Assembly (NCBI GenBank): GCA_023251895.1
Contig: JAHEXX010000012.1
Span: 1 to 32,137 of the forward strand
Source of the DNA: a bacterium
GTDB lineage: Bacteria > Actinomycetota > UBA4738 > HRBIN12
DNA: 32,137 nucleotides
Direction: 5' to 3'
In this document: one piece after another, positions 7,777 to 16,476 of the stretch
How the letters are laid out: each line of letters opens with the position of its first letter
How positions within the stretch are numbered: the first letter of the stretch is position 1
Notes under the pieces: generated by a model
What the model was told of the DNA's origin: nothing
The model's input: only the letters and a program-made list of their open reading frames with translations
Database searches by the model: none
Made by a program: the position numbers and the translations under genes

Positions 7777-9954
7777 ATGAGTGCGACCAGGGCGCCGGAG
7801 CGGGAGGTCGTCCTCGATATCGAGGGCATGACCTGCGCGTCCTGCGTGAACAAGGTGGAGAAAGCCCTGAACGGCACCGACGGGGTCGAGGCAGCCGTCG
7901 TCAACCTGGCCAACAGGACGGCGACGATCAAAACGTCGTCGCCGGAGGTGAAGCCGTTGGTCGAGGCCGTGGAGAGAGTTGGCTACGGCGCCCGTCCGCA
8001 CACGACCGAACGGTCCCCTCACGAGGAAGAGCGAGCCTACCTCGTCCGGCTGATCGTGGCGGTTGTGTTGACCCTCCCGGTGCTCGTACTGACGTTCCTC
8101 GTGAGGCCGTCGGACCAGACGATGCGGCTGATCTGGGCACTGGCGACACCGGTGGAGTTCTACGCAGGGTGGCCGTTCATCCGGGGTGCCTCTCGTGCCG
8201 CCCGCCACCGAGCGGCAACCATGGACACGCTCATCGCGATCGGGTCGCTGGCCGCTTACGGCTACAGCGCGTGGTCGGTGATCGCTGGGCAGAAGGAGAC
8301 CTACTTCGACACAGCCGCGGTGATCGTCACGCTGATCCTGGTGGGCAAGACCCTGGAGGCCCGGGCTCGTGCCGCCGCCGGCGACGCGGCCCGCGCCCTG
8401 CTTGAGCGCGGCGCGAAGGACGCCACGATCCTGGTCGGGGGCGAGGAGCGGCGGATCCCGATCGAGGACCTCCGGCCCGGGAACATGGCGGTAGTCCGCC
8501 CCGGCGAGAAGATCCCGGCCGACGGCATCGTGGAGGTGGGTGCGTCATGGGTGGACCTCTCGATGCTGACGGGCGAGTCCGTGCCCGTGGACGTCGGTCC
8601 CGGCGACGAAGTCGTCGGCGCGTCGATCAACGGACACGGGCGACTCTTGGTATTCATCTCGAAGGTCGGCGGGAACACGAGGCTGGCCGAGATCGTCCGG
8701 CTGCTCCAGCGCGCCCAGGCATCCAAGGCCCCCATCCAGCGGCTGGCCGACCGGGTGTCGTCCGTGTTCGTGCCGATCGTGATCGGGGTTGCGCTTGCGA
8801 CCCTCGGCGGCTGGGTGGTGCTGGCCGACGCGAGCCCGGGGACCGCGCTGCTGCACTCCGTGGCGGTGCTGCTGATCGCCTGCCCCTGCGCGTTGGGTCT
8901 GGCCACGCCCGCGGCCATTATGGCGGGGACCGGTCGGGCCGCGCAGCTCGGCATCCTGTTCAAGGGCGCCGAGGTCTTCGAGTCGACACGCGGCATCGAC
9001 ATCGTGCTGCTCGACAAGACCGGCACGGTGACCGAGGGCGTCATGGAGCTGGCCGACGTGATCCCGGCTCCCGGACGAGACGCCGACCGGGTGCTGGCGC
9101 TGGCGGCGGCGGCCGAGTCCGGCTCCGAGCACCCCATCGCGCGGGCCGTGGTCGAGGGGGCCGGGGCCCGCGGCCTGACGGTTCCCGACGCCGCCGAGCA
9201 CGCGGTCCGACCGGGAGCCGGGGCGCTTGCTTCCGTCGGGGGCCGGGAGATTCGCGTGGGCCGGCCCGAGGGGCTGCCAGAGCAACTGGCGGCCCGGGCG
9301 GACGACTTGGCCGCGGGCGGCCTCACGCCGTTCGCGGTATGGGACGACGGTCGACCGATCGGCCTGGTCGCCGTCTCGGACCGGGTCAAGGCCGAGGCGG
9401 CCCGCACCGTGCAACGCCTGCACGAGCTGGAGGTCGAGGTGGCCATGGTCACCGGCGACCGGCGGGCCACCGCCCGGGCTATCGCCGAGCAGGCCGGCAT
9501 CGACCGGGTCCTGGCCGAGGTGTTCCCGGAGGGCAAGGTCGGGGAGGTCCGCCGGCTGCAGGGCGAGGGCCGCCGCGTGGTCTTCGTCGGCGACGGTATC
9601 AACGACGGTCCCGCCCTGGCGCAGGCGGATGTGGGCGTGGCCGTGGGAACCGGGACCGACGTCGCGATCGAGGCCGCCGACGTCACCCTGATGGGTGGGG
9701 AGATCGCGTCGGTGGCCGACGCGCTGGAGCTGGCCCGGCGGACGTACCGGGTGATCGTCCAGAACCTGGTGTGGGCGTTCGCCTACAACGTCGTGATGAT
9801 CCCCCTGGCGGTGTTCGGGGTGCTCACTCCCATGTGGGCGGCCGGCGCGATGGCCGCCTCCAGCGTGAGCGTCGTGCTGAACGCCCTGCGGCTCCGCCGG
9901 TACCGGCGCGCCGGGTACTCTGACTCGAGGGATCGAGGAACGGAAGGGATATGA
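7777..9954 (+). CDS. copA: Copper-exporting P1B-type ATPase CopA
   Basis: Membrane pump that exports Cu(I) from the cytoplasm with ATP, 725 residues. One N-terminal heavy-metal domain carries GMTCASC (C20, C23). TGES marks the actuator domain. The membrane metal site is CPC (C369, C371), with AYN in the seventh helix and a MAASSVS segment in the eighth, the pattern of the Cu(I) subgroup. D413 in DKTGTVTEG is the phosphorylated aspartate, SEHPIA is the nucleotide-binding HP motif, and [16 protein letters not shown] is the hinge motif. ATG 7777 has AGGAGG 8 bases upstream. The longer open frame upstream overlaps csoR and is rejected. The stop overlaps the start of the thioredoxin-TPR gene (ATGA). 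The csoR operator at 7395-7411 should regulate the unit. Confidence 0.97.
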   Translation: MSATRAPEREVVLDIEGMTCASCVNKVEKALNGTDGVEAAVVNLANRTATIKTSSPEVKPLVEAVERVGYGARPHTTERSPHEEERAYLVRLIVAVVLTLPVLVLTFLVRPSDQTMRLIWALATPVEFYAGWPFIRGASRAARHRAATMDTLIAIGSLAAYGYSAWSVIAGQKETYFDTAAVIVTLILVGKTLEARARAAAGDAARALLERGAKDATILVGGEERRIPIEDLRPGNMAVVRPGEKIPADGIVEVGASWVDLSMLTGESVPVDVGPGDEVVGASINGHGRLLVFISKVGGNTRLAEIVRLLQRAQASKAPIQRLADRVSSVFVPIVIGVALATLGGWVVLADASPGTALLHSVAVLLIACPCALGLATPAAIMAGTGRAAQLGILFKGAEVFESTRGIDIVLLDKTGTVTEGVMELADVIPAPGRDADRVLALAAAAESGSEHPIARAVVEGAGARGLTVPDAAEHAVRPGAGALASVGGREIRVGRPEGLPEQLAARADDLAAGGLTPFAVWDDGRPIGLVAVSDRVKAEAARTVQRLHELEVEVAMVTGDRRATARAIAEQAGIDRVLAEVFPEGKVGEVRRLQGEGRRVVFVGDGINDGPALAQADVGVAVGTGTDVAIEAADVTLMGGEIASVADALELARRTYRVIVQNLVWAFAYNVVMIPLAVFGVLTPMWAAGAMAASSVSVVLNALRLRRYRRAGYSDSRDRGTEGI

Positions 9955-10754
9955 CGGAGCACGTGATGGAGACGCCGCCGACGGTCATCGACGTGACCGA
10001 CGCCGACTTCATGCGGTCGGTCGTCGAGGAGTCCAAGAGCCGTCCGGTAGTGGTGGATCTGTGGGCTTCTTGGTGCGCTCCTTGTCGCACGCTCGGTCCC
10101 ATCCTGGAGAAGGTGGCGGAGGAGCGGGGGGGCGAGGTCCTGCTCGCGAAGGTCGACGTGGACGCGAACCCGTACACGGCCGGACAGTTCGGCGTCCAGA
10201 GCATCCCCACGGTCTTGGGGTTCCGAGATGGGAAGCTCGTGGACGGATTCATCGGGGCGCTCCCCGAGCCGATGGTGAACGAATTCGTCGATCGGTTGGT
10301 CCCGTCGGATGCCGACCGTGCGGCCGCGGAAGCGATGGAAGAGGAGCGATCAGGCGACGTCGCAGAGGCCGAGGCCGGATACCGGGAGGCGCTGGCCGCC
10401 GACGATGGCAACCGTTCCGCGCGCGTGGGGCTGGCCCGGATCCTGGTCGACCGCGGGGACGGGGATGAGGCTCGGGAGCTGGTATCGCCGCTCCTGCCAG
10501 ACCCGGACGCGGAGCGCCTGCTGGCCGTCATCCGCGTCTCCGGATGGGGGAGCCTGGACGGCGCCGCCCCACTGGCGTCCGCCAAGCGCCTTGCGGCGCA
10601 GGCTAGGTGGCGCGAAGCCCTGGACGGGATGCTGGATGCGCTTGCGGACGATCCATCGGCCCGCGAGGCCATGCTCGACGTGTTCGCCGTCCTCGGCGAC
10701 GAGGATGAGGTGACCCAGGTCTACCGCCGTAAGCTGGCCAGCGCGTTGTTCTGA
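9951..10754 (+). CDS. cnoX: Thioredoxin-TPR protein, CnoX/YbbN-like chaperedoxin
   Basis: A 267-residue cytosolic protein with a thioredoxin domain (about 12-115) and a helical TPR-like tail (about 120-267), the architecture of CnoX/YbbN. E. coli YbbN has SxxC at the active site; this one keeps a full dithiol, WCAPC (C42, C45), so it could act as a redox enzyme as well as a holdase. The cis-proline is in SIPTVLGF. The tail has repeated helix pairs, for example [15 protein letters not shown]. It has no signal peptide. Its ATG overlaps the copA stop by 4 bases, which implies translational coupling and copper control. I infer that it protects or repairs protein thiols during copper stress. The domain assignment is firm; the copper role rests on position only. 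Confidence 0.9.
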   Translation: MTEHVMETPPTVIDVTDADFMRSVVEESKSRPVVVDLWASWCAPCRTLGPILEKVAEERGGEVLLAKVDVDANPYTAGQFGVQSIPTVLGFRDGKLVDGFIGALPEPMVNEFVDRLVPSDADRAAAEAMEEERSGDVAEAEAGYREALAADDGNRSARVGLARILVDRGDGDEARELVSPLLPDPDAERLLAVIRVSGWGSLDGAAPLASAKRLAAQARWREALDGMLDALADDPSAREAMLDVFAVLGDEDEVTQVYRRKLASALF

Positions 10755-11042
10755 CCCGACCATGGCCGACCTGCACGTTCAGATCCGAGAATTCTGGGAC
10801 CGGACGCCCGCACCTACGACGGAATCACTCTCGCCTGCCGCACGATTCGATGGAAACCGCCGCCACTGTTGCGCCACACGGTGACCGCGCTCACGTCTCA
10901 CCCGGACGTCCGACAATGCCCGAGGCCAAGGCGGAGGACCGGGACATCGACGTAGATCTTGTTGTGGGCCGCCATGAAGACGCTGAGGCGTTGCGTGACT
11001 GGCGGGACGTCACCGGTGGTGGCTGGATCACAATGGACTGCA
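10755..11042 (+). other. Gene-poor gap, possibly a decayed methyltransferase start
   Basis: These 288 bases between cnoX and a convergent methyltransferase hold no intact gene that I can support. From ATG 10762 a short frame begins MADLHVQIREFWDRT and ends after about 40 codons. Shifting frame just after WDR gives ARTYDGIT. Together the pieces resemble the IRxFWDRDAxTYD start of many class I SAM methyltransferases, which would mean a frameshifted remnant. Beyond about 10890 neither strand gives convincing protein sequence. Open frames that continue into the next gene on the + strand have no start signal or family motif. The methyltransferase reading is tentative. Confidence 0.25.
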
Positions 11043-12167
11043 TCAGGATGCACCGGTCACCGCGAACAGACCGCCCTCGAACTGCTCGTAGAAGAGCTCC
11101 CGTCCCGGCGATACGACCTCTGTGGTGCCTACCACCCGGCCTCCCGCCTGGATCACCCAGGAAATCACTTCGCCGGCCGGCGTCGTGTACATCTCCATGC
11201 GCGGGTCCGCGGGATCATCCGGTGTGGGTGCTGCCCCGGGGGTGTCCTCCTCGGCACCCTCGACGACCTCGACCTCGAGTCGGGTCATCGGGCCGCCCCG
11301 GTCTGCGAACCAGGCCACGTGCTCCTGAAGCAACCCTAGCTCCAGGGTGTAGCGCCCCGGCCGCTCGGGGGCGCGCAGGGCCAGGGTGATCGTTACGTCT
11401 TCGCCTGGCCCGAGTCCGATGTCCGCGGGGATGCTCCCACGAGCCTGGTCGCCGAAGATACCGCCATCTCGACGCCAGAGCGCGCCGACGAGGACCATCC
11501 GATGGCCGCGTGTAGGCCAGGTGAAAACGCTTCGGTTGGTCACATGGACACGGAAGAACACGTGCTCGCCGGCGGGCACTGTACCCGGCGGGTCCCCCAA
11601 GAGCTCGTGCGATCCAACGAAGGCGTCTTCGGGCATCGGGTCGTTGGGGGCCGGGGCTCGCCGCGCCGTGGGGATCTGGAACAGTGCGAGGCCCCCGGAG
11701 GCGAGCAGGCGGACGAACTCCTCCACGTAACGCCGGGCGAAGAGCGGCGGTATGTGCTGCAACACATAGGTCGAGTAGACGAAGTCGAAGGCATCGTCGG
11801 GGAACAGCGCCAAGTCATCGCTGTGGTTCAGGTGGTACCGGCAGCACTCTCCGTAGTGGTTCAGTTTCTCAGCTGCGCGGATCATCGAGGGCGCAACATC
11901 CACACCGTCGACTTCGTCGAAATGGCGGCATAGGGCCTGGGCGAGGCGGCCGACGCCGCAGCCGAAGTCCAGAGCGCGGCCACGCCGCAGCGGCCAGCCT
12001 AGGCCCTCGACGTACCCGAGCACCTCGTCGATCTCCGTCTCGCCGGTGCGGAAGAACTCGTGGATATCCCAGCGACCGGCCCGCGTGCCGGGCAGCGCGA
12101 GGATCGCCCATAGTGGATCGGATTCACCGAGGGCGTCCCAGCTGCGGGCGAGCTCATCGAGGTCCAT
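11043..12167 (-). CDS. Class I SAM methyltransferase with C-terminal beta-sandwich-like domain
   Basis: A 374-residue protein. Residues about 50-200 form a Rossmann-type methyltransferase: motif I is LDFGCGVGRLA (67-73 core), followed by the acidic VDGVDVAPSMI and later DDAFDFVYSTYVLQHI. The second half (about 215-335) looks like an immunoglobulin-type beta-sandwich with FFRVHVTNRSVFTWP, PGEDVTITLALRAPERPGRYTLEL and a conserved-looking AWFADRGG. Similar domains occur in actinobacterial surface-polysaccharide enzymes, so a sugar or glycan substrate is possible. There is no signal peptide or membrane segment. I chose ATG 12167 (MDLDELARSW); the upstream in-frame extension is low-complexity and overlaps the transporter remnant. 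No Shine-Dalgarno is obvious. The substrate is unknown. Confidence 0.82.
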   Translation of the reverse strand: MDLDELARSWDALGESDPLWAILALPGTRAGRWDIHEFFRTGETEIDEVLGYVEGLGWPLRRGRALDFGCGVGRLAQALCRHFDEVDGVDVAPSMIRAAEKLNHYGECCRYHLNHSDDLALFPDDAFDFVYSTYVLQHIPPLFARRYVEEFVRLLASGGLALFQIPTARRAPAPNDPMPEDAFVGSHELLGDPPGTVPAGEHVFFRVHVTNRSVFTWPTRGHRMVLVGALWRRDGGIFGDQARGSIPADIGLGPGEDVTITLALRAPERPGRYTLELGLLQEHVAWFADRGGPMTRLEVEVVEGAEEDTPGAAPTPDDPADPRMEMYTTPAGEVISWVIQAGGRVVGTTEVVSPGRELFYEQFEGGLFAVTGAS

Positions 12168-12230
12168 GGCGATCAGTCTGGCACGTGCGCGCCGCCGGCC
12201 ACCGCACGCGGGGTGGGAGGCCGACGGCGC

Positions 12231-12413
12231 CTTCGGGGCCGCTACCAAGGGGCGTTCGGTGCCACGTTCGCGGTGGCGGCCATCATCGGCCCATCGTCGG
12301 AACCGCCGTCTACAGCCTGAGCCCCGACGCGGTGTGGGTCGGGTGCGGCCTGCTCGGCGTGCTTGGCGCCTGGCTGGTCAGCCGGAGGACACCCCAGGCC
12401 CTGAGGGCCTCAG
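12231..12413 (+). pseudogene. Remnant of an MFS transporter, last two helices, frameshifted
   Basis: Between two minus-strand methyltransferases the + strand encodes LRGRYQGAFGATFAVAAIIGP (first 20 residues are enough to recognise it) from 12231 to about 12292. From 12293 it continues one frame over as IVGTAVYSLSPDAVWVG followed by CGLLGVLGAWLVSRR, to about 12413. GRYQG before a helix with a conserved glycine-proline, then a final hydrophobic helix ending in RR, is the usual end of a major facilitator drug transporter. The two parts join smoothly if one base has been lost near 12292. There is no start codon or upstream part of the gene. The 3' end just touches the end of the methyltransferase gene at 12410. 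I infer a decayed gene, marking a past rearrangement here. Confidence 0.72.
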
Positions 12414-13378
12414 GCCATCGCCCAGATCGCGAAGTCCTGCGCGCTGCCGGCGGGGTCGTCGTTGACGTACATGACCTTTACTTCCCCGAACCCGACCTCC
12501 TCCGCCATCGATCGCAGGGTTTGCGGGTGCGCCGGCCAAGTGTGCGAGATGTCGGCGAAGAACGAATCGGCCAGTGCCTTCGGGTTCATAGGATTGAGGG
12601 TCTCGACGAGCAGCCCGCCCCCCGCCCTGAGGGCGCCGTGGGCTATCTGGAAGAACCCCAGCCACTGGTCCTTGGGGAGGTGTTCGATCACCTGGATCGC
12701 GCTCATGCCCGCGGGGGCCTCGCCCTCACGAGCGGCCAGGTACTCGAAGACGTCGGCCTGGACCGCATCGATGCCCCTGGCCCGGCAGGCCTCGACGGCC
12801 TGCCGCGAACTGTCGACCCCCCGCACCCGCCATCCCCACTCGGAAAGGAGCGCCAGGAACTCTCCCCGTCCGCACCCGATATCGAGCCACAGCGGCGCGG
12901 GGCGGCGGCCGACACGGTCGAGGAGCCCAACTGCCAGTTCCTCGTACTGGCGTAGGCGGTGCGCGATACTCTCAGCCGATCCTCGCATCCGCTCCTCGAA
13001 CGACCAGTAGTAGGCGTCGGCGTCCTCCGCAGGCTCCGCTGCGGTGGCGGGGGCCCTTGCCGCCAGGGACCGCCGGAGCATCTCGACCTGTACCTGGGTC
13101 TCCGCGAGCTGTTCGGCCAGCCGAGCGGAGAGCCCCGCCACCTCGGCGCCGATCCGGTCGTACCGGCGACTGAGCGGTCGGGTCATGCGGAACTCGCGGC
13201 GTCGGACGGCACGGCGGAGCCTGGGGCCGCGAACCAGCCCGGGCTCGTCGCTCGGGATGGGCTCGCTCTCGGCCCGGCGCAGAGCGGCCTCCAACTCGTG
13301 AAGGGCCGCGCGCAGCCGCTCGGTTGCGGTGGGATCCGGTCCGGAAGTCTCCCCGGCGTGCTCGAGGCCGTCGCCCAT
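12410..13378 (-). CDS. SAM methyltransferase with N-terminal coiled coil
   Basis: A 322-residue protein. The first 110 residues are charged and helical (for example RLRAALHELEAALRRAES and LSARLAEQLAETQVQVEML), likely a coiled coil. The methyltransferase domain follows: YYWSFEERMRGS and a long helix precede motif I LWLDIGCGRGEFL (165-172 core), then VRGVDSS, DAVQADVFEYL and MSAIQVIEHLP. The YWSFEERFRG-like segment ahead of motif I recalls methyltransferases of O-antigen and lipopolysaccharide biosynthesis, including the chain-terminating WbdD type, so glycan methylation is the best guess. It starts 39 bases after lipB on the same strand and could be the last gene of the lpd-lipB transcript. 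No other polysaccharide gene is nearby, apart from the neighbouring methyltransferase. Confidence 0.84.
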   Translation of the reverse strand: MGDGLEHAGETSGPDPTATERLRAALHELEAALRRAESEPIPSDEPGLVRGPRLRRAVRRREFRMTRPLSRRYDRIGAEVAGLSARLAEQLAETQVQVEMLRRSLAARAPATAAEPAEDADAYYWSFEERMRGSAESIAHRLRQYEELAVGLLDRVGRRPAPLWLDIGCGRGEFLALLSEWGWRVRGVDSSRQAVEACRARGIDAVQADVFEYLAAREGEAPAGMSAIQVIEHLPKDQWLGFFQIAHGALRAGGGLLVETLNPMNPKALADSFFADISHTWPAHPQTLRSMAEEVGFGEVKVMYVNDDPAGSAQDFAIWAMA

Positions 13379-13417
13379 GAGGGCAGTAGCTTACCCGTGC
13401 GCCGACCCGGCGCTCGG

Positions 13418-14125
13418 TCAGATCCCAGATGCGGCGGCGATCGATGCGCTCGGCCGAGGCCAGGTCTCCTCCCGAAGTTCGAGCCGGACGTCGAAGACCT
13501 CCTCGAATCGCCGAGCGACGATCTGTGCCATTTCGTCCACCGTGACCTCACGCCCGGTGAGCTGCGAGAGCGATGCCACGCCTTCGTCGGCCAGGCCGCA
13601 GGGGACGATGGCGTCGTACCACGACAGGTCCGTGGTGCAGTTCAGGGCGAATCCGTGCAGGGTAACTCGAGCCCGCATCAGCCTGACCCCGATCGCGCAC
13701 ACCTTCCGGCCGCCCGCCCACACGCCGGTCTGCACGTCGCTGCGGCCGAGGTTCACGCCGATGTCGGCGGCGGACCGGATCACGATCTCCTCGAGGTTTC
13801 GCACGTAGCGCATGGCGTCGGGTCGGTGGCCGAGGTCCATGATCGGGTATCCGACGAGTTGGCCGGGCCCGTGGAACGTCAGCGATCCCCCCCGGTCGAT
13901 GAAGTGCAGCTCCGCACCCACTGCCCGGATGCGGTCCTCGTCCCACACGATGTGCTCCGGCTTCCAGCGGCGTCCCGCCGTGTAGACGGGCGGGTGCTCC
14001 ACCAGGATCAGCGTGTCCGGGATCTCCCTGGCCAGTCGGCGTTCCGACAGCTCGTGCATCGCTTCGTTCGCCCGGCCGTACGGGATCGGCCCCACCGGCC
14101 GGATCAGCCAGCCGGATCGCGTCAC
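13418..14125 (-). CDS. lipB: Octanoyltransferase LipB
   Basis: Transfers octanoate from octanoyl-ACP to the lipoyl-domain lysine of E2 and GcvH proteins, the first step of lipoate synthesis. The 235 residues carry the family hallmarks: RGGSLTFHGPGQLVGYP (about 78-94), GRKVCAIGV with catalytic lysine K141, and AIVPCGL with catalytic cysteine C176. The start is GTG at 14125. A single base separates it from the TGA of the E2 gene, so its translation should follow that of its main substrate protein. Together with lipA at 249-1214 the window encodes the complete endogenous lipoylation route. Confidence 0.96.
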   Translation of the reverse strand: MTRSGWLIRPVGPIPYGRANEAMHELSERRLAREIPDTLILVEHPPVYTAGRRWKPEHIVWDEDRIRAVGAELHFIDRGGSLTFHGPGQLVGYPIMDLGHRPDAMRYVRNLEEIVIRSAADIGVNLGRSDVQTGVWAGGRKVCAIGVRLMRARVTLHGFALNCTTDLSWYDAIVPCGLADEGVASLSQLTGREVTVDEMAQIVARRFEEVFDVRLELREETWPRPSASIAAASGI

Positions 14126-14126
14126 G

Positions 14127-15413
14127 TCAGACCCCCAGGTCCTCGGCGAAATCCCAGGTCTCCAGGTTCTCCTTGAGCCGGGCGAGGAACAGGGAGGCCA
14201 GGGCCCCGTCGATCACCCGGTGATCCCACGACATCGACATGTAGACCATGTGCCGGATCGCGATGGCGTCGTCGATCACTACCGGTCGCTTCTCCACCGA
14301 GTCGAAGGCCAGGATCGCCGACTGCGGCTGGTTGATGATCGGAACCGACATCACCGAGCCGAACGGCCCCGGGTTCGTGATCGTGAAGGTCCCCGCGTGC
14401 ACTTCGTCGGGCTGGAGCTGCTTGGCCCGAGCTCGGACGGCCAGGTCGTTGATGGCACGAGCCAGGCCGATGAGGTTCATGGTGTCGGCGCCCTTCACGA
14501 CGGGAACGATCAATCCCTCTTCATAGGAGACGGCGATCCCCAGGTTCACGAAATGGCGGACCAAGATGTCGTCTCCGCGCAGCTCGCTGTTCACCACGGG
14601 GTAGGCGAGCAGTGCGTCGCATACCGCCCTCGAGACGAAGGGCATGTAGGTGAGATTGAAGCCCTCGCGGGCCCTGAAGGCCTCCTTGGCGCGCTCCCGC
14701 AGACGGGCGACGCTCTCCATGTTGATCTCGACCATGTTCCACGCACGAGCCGAGATCTCCAGGCTGGTCTTCATGTGGGTGGCGATGGCCTTGCGGATGT
14801 GCGAGACGGGGACGACCTCCTCACCTGCTCCGGCCGCGGCCGGAGCAGGAACCGCCTGCATCGCCGGCGACGCGGCCGGAGCCACAGCCGCGGCCGCCCC
14901 TCCCGACGCGGCGAAGGCCAGCACGTCGTTCTTCGTGATCCGCCCACCCGTGCCGGTGCCGGCGATCCGAGCCAGATCGACTCGGTGCTCCGCCGCCAGC
15001 CGCCTCACGAGCGGCGACAGGATCTGCGACCTCGGCCCCCGATCCGGCACGGCCACGGCCGCTCGCGTTGCGGGGACTCGCTCGGCGAGGGCCGGGGCCG
15101 CGGGAGCCGCTGGAGTAGCCGGGGGGGCCGCGGCGACGGCCGCGGCCGAAGGCCCCGACGGAGCCTCGCCGTCTCCAGCCTCAGACTCGATCCGAACCAG
15201 CTCCGTCCCGACCGCGACGGTTTCTCCCTCGGGCACGAGGATCTTGGCCACGATCCCGGCCACCGGCGACGGCACCTCCGTGTCCACCTTGTCGGTGGAG
15301 ATCTCGAAGAGGGGTTCGTCGAGCTCGATCCGCTCGCCCTCCTGCTTGAGCCACTTCAGGATGGTGCCCTCGACGACGGTCTCGCCGAGCTGCGGCATGT
15401 TCACCGATGTCAT
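14127..15413 (-). CDS. pdhC: Dihydrolipoamide acyltransferase (E2)
   Basis: Core subunit of a 2-oxoacid dehydrogenase complex, 428 residues. It has one N-terminal lipoyl domain (1-76) with the modified lysine K42 in STDKVDTEVPSP, an alanine-proline linker (about 80-118), a peripheral-subunit-binding domain (about 131-167, ILSPLVRRLAAEHRVDLARI then GTGGRITKNDV), a second Ala-rich linker, and the catalytic domain from about 200. H398 and D402 in DHRVIDG are the active site. AGGGAGG lies 4 bases before ATG 15413. It sits between E1 beta and lipB in a compact minus-strand operon. The acyl specificity (acetyl or branched-chain) cannot be settled by eye. As the only E2 in the window it may serve both E1 pairs. 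Confidence 0.95.
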   Translation of the reverse strand: MTSVNMPQLGETVVEGTILKWLKQEGERIELDEPLFEISTDKVDTEVPSPVAGIVAKILVPEGETVAVGTELVRIESEAGDGEAPSGPSAAAVAAAPPATPAAPAAPALAERVPATRAAVAVPDRGPRSQILSPLVRRLAAEHRVDLARIAGTGTGGRITKNDVLAFAASGGAAAAVAPAASPAMQAVPAPAAAGAGEEVVPVSHIRKAIATHMKTSLEISARAWNMVEINMESVARLRERAKEAFRAREGFNLTYMPFVSRAVCDALLAYPVVNSELRGDDILVRHFVNLGIAVSYEEGLIVPVVKGADTMNLIGLARAINDLAVRARAKQLQPDEVHAGTFTITNPGPFGSVMSVPIINQPQSAILAFDSVEKRPVVIDDAIAIRHMVYMSMSWDHRVIDGALASLFLARLKENLETWDFAEDLGV

Positions 15414-15429
15414 GAACCCTCCCTGGAGA

Positions 15430-16476
15430 TCACCAGGCGGACAGCTTCTGCACGGCCTCCTCGATGTCCGCCACGTCCGGGAGGAACGCGTCCTCCAGGG
15501 CGGGGGAGAAGGGGACCGGAACGTTCGGGGGGGCCAGGCGCATCACCGGCGCGTCGAGGTGTTCGAACGCCTCCTCCGCGATGACGGCGGCGACCTCGGC
15601 GCCCACGCCCAGGAATCGGTACGACTCGTAGACGACCAACGCGCGGGAGGTCTTGGCCACCGACTCGAGCACGGCTTCCGTGTCCATCGGATGGATGGTC
15701 CGCAGGTCGACGACCTCGACCGAGACGCCCTTCTGCGCGAGGTCGGCGGCGGCGTCGAGCGCCCGGTGGACCATGGCCCCGTACGTCACGATCGTGACAT
15801 CGGTGCCGATCCGGCGAACCTCGGCCCGTCCGATCGGCACGAGGAAGTCCGGATCCTCCGGCACCACCTCCTTGATGCGCCGGTAGATCCACTTGTGCTC
15901 CAGAAACATGCACGGGTTGTCGTCCCGGATCGCGGACTTCAGCAGACCCTTCGCGTCGGAGGGGAACGCGGGGCAGATCACCTTGATCCCCCCCGCGTGC
16001 GCGAACCATGGCTCCGGATTGATCGAGTGGAACGAACTCGCGCGCACTCCGCCGCCCGAGGGGCCGCGGAGCACCACCGGCAGGGGCACACCCGACCGGT
16101 AGTGGTACCGGGCGAGCACCGTGGTGATCTCGTCGAAGCCCGACGACATGAAGTCCGCGTACTGGAACTCGGCGACGGGGCGGAACCCCTCCATGGCCGA
16201 GCCGATGGCCAGGCCCACGATGGTCTCCTCGGCGATCGGCGTGTCCATGACCCGCTCTGGGCCGAACCGATCGATGAAGCCTTCCGTCACCTTGAATGCC
16301 CCGCCGTACGCGCCGATGTCCTCGCCCAGCAGGAACACCCGCTCGTCGCGTTCCATCTCCTCCCAGAGCGCCTCGGCGATGGCGATGAGGTAGGTGGCCT
16401 CGCCCGCTTCGGTTCGCTTTCCGCGGGGTTCGGCTCCGTGGCCGGCGGCGCCCGACTCCACCGTCTGGGTCACCAT
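15430..16476 (-). CDS. pdhB: 2-oxoacid dehydrogenase E1 beta subunit (pyruvate/acetoin type)
   Basis: Beta subunit of the second thiamine-diphosphate E1 in the window, 348 residues. Landmarks: VFLLGEDIGAYGGAFKVTEGF, VMDTPIAEETIVGLAIG, FQYADFMSSGFDEI, PLPVVLRGPSGGGVRASSFHS and VVDLRTIHPMDTEAV. About 25 residues of low-complexity sequence precede the first conserved segment (TYLIAIAEALWEEM), so a start further downstream is possible. ATG 16476 shares its first base with the TGA of the alpha gene (TGATG). The E2 gene follows after 16 bases that carry its ribosome-binding site. It is a clear paralogue of the protein at 5294-6283, but the gene orders differ in what follows. Confidence 0.93.
   Translation of the reverse strand: MVTQTVESGAAGHGAEPRGKRTEAGEATYLIAIAEALWEEMERDERVFLLGEDIGAYGGAFKVTEGFIDRFGPERVMDTPIAEETIVGLAIGSAMEGFRPVAEFQYADFMSSGFDEITTVLARYHYRSGVPLPVVLRGPSGGGVRASSFHSINPEPWFAHAGGIKVICPAFPSDAKGLLKSAIRDDNPCMFLEHKWIYRRIKEVVPEDPDFLVPIGRAEVRRIGTDVTIVTYGAMVHRALDAAADLAQKGVSVEVVDLRTIHPMDTEAVLESVAKTSRALVVYESYRFLGVGAEVAAVIAEEAFEHLDAPVMRLAPPNVPVPFSPALEDAFLPDVADIEEAVQKLSAW

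Noticed and set aside
10850-11389. A 179-codon + strand frame running from the gap into the methyltransferase gene.
   Set aside because: It has no ribosome-binding site or family motif, and most of it is opposite a supported methyltransferase.
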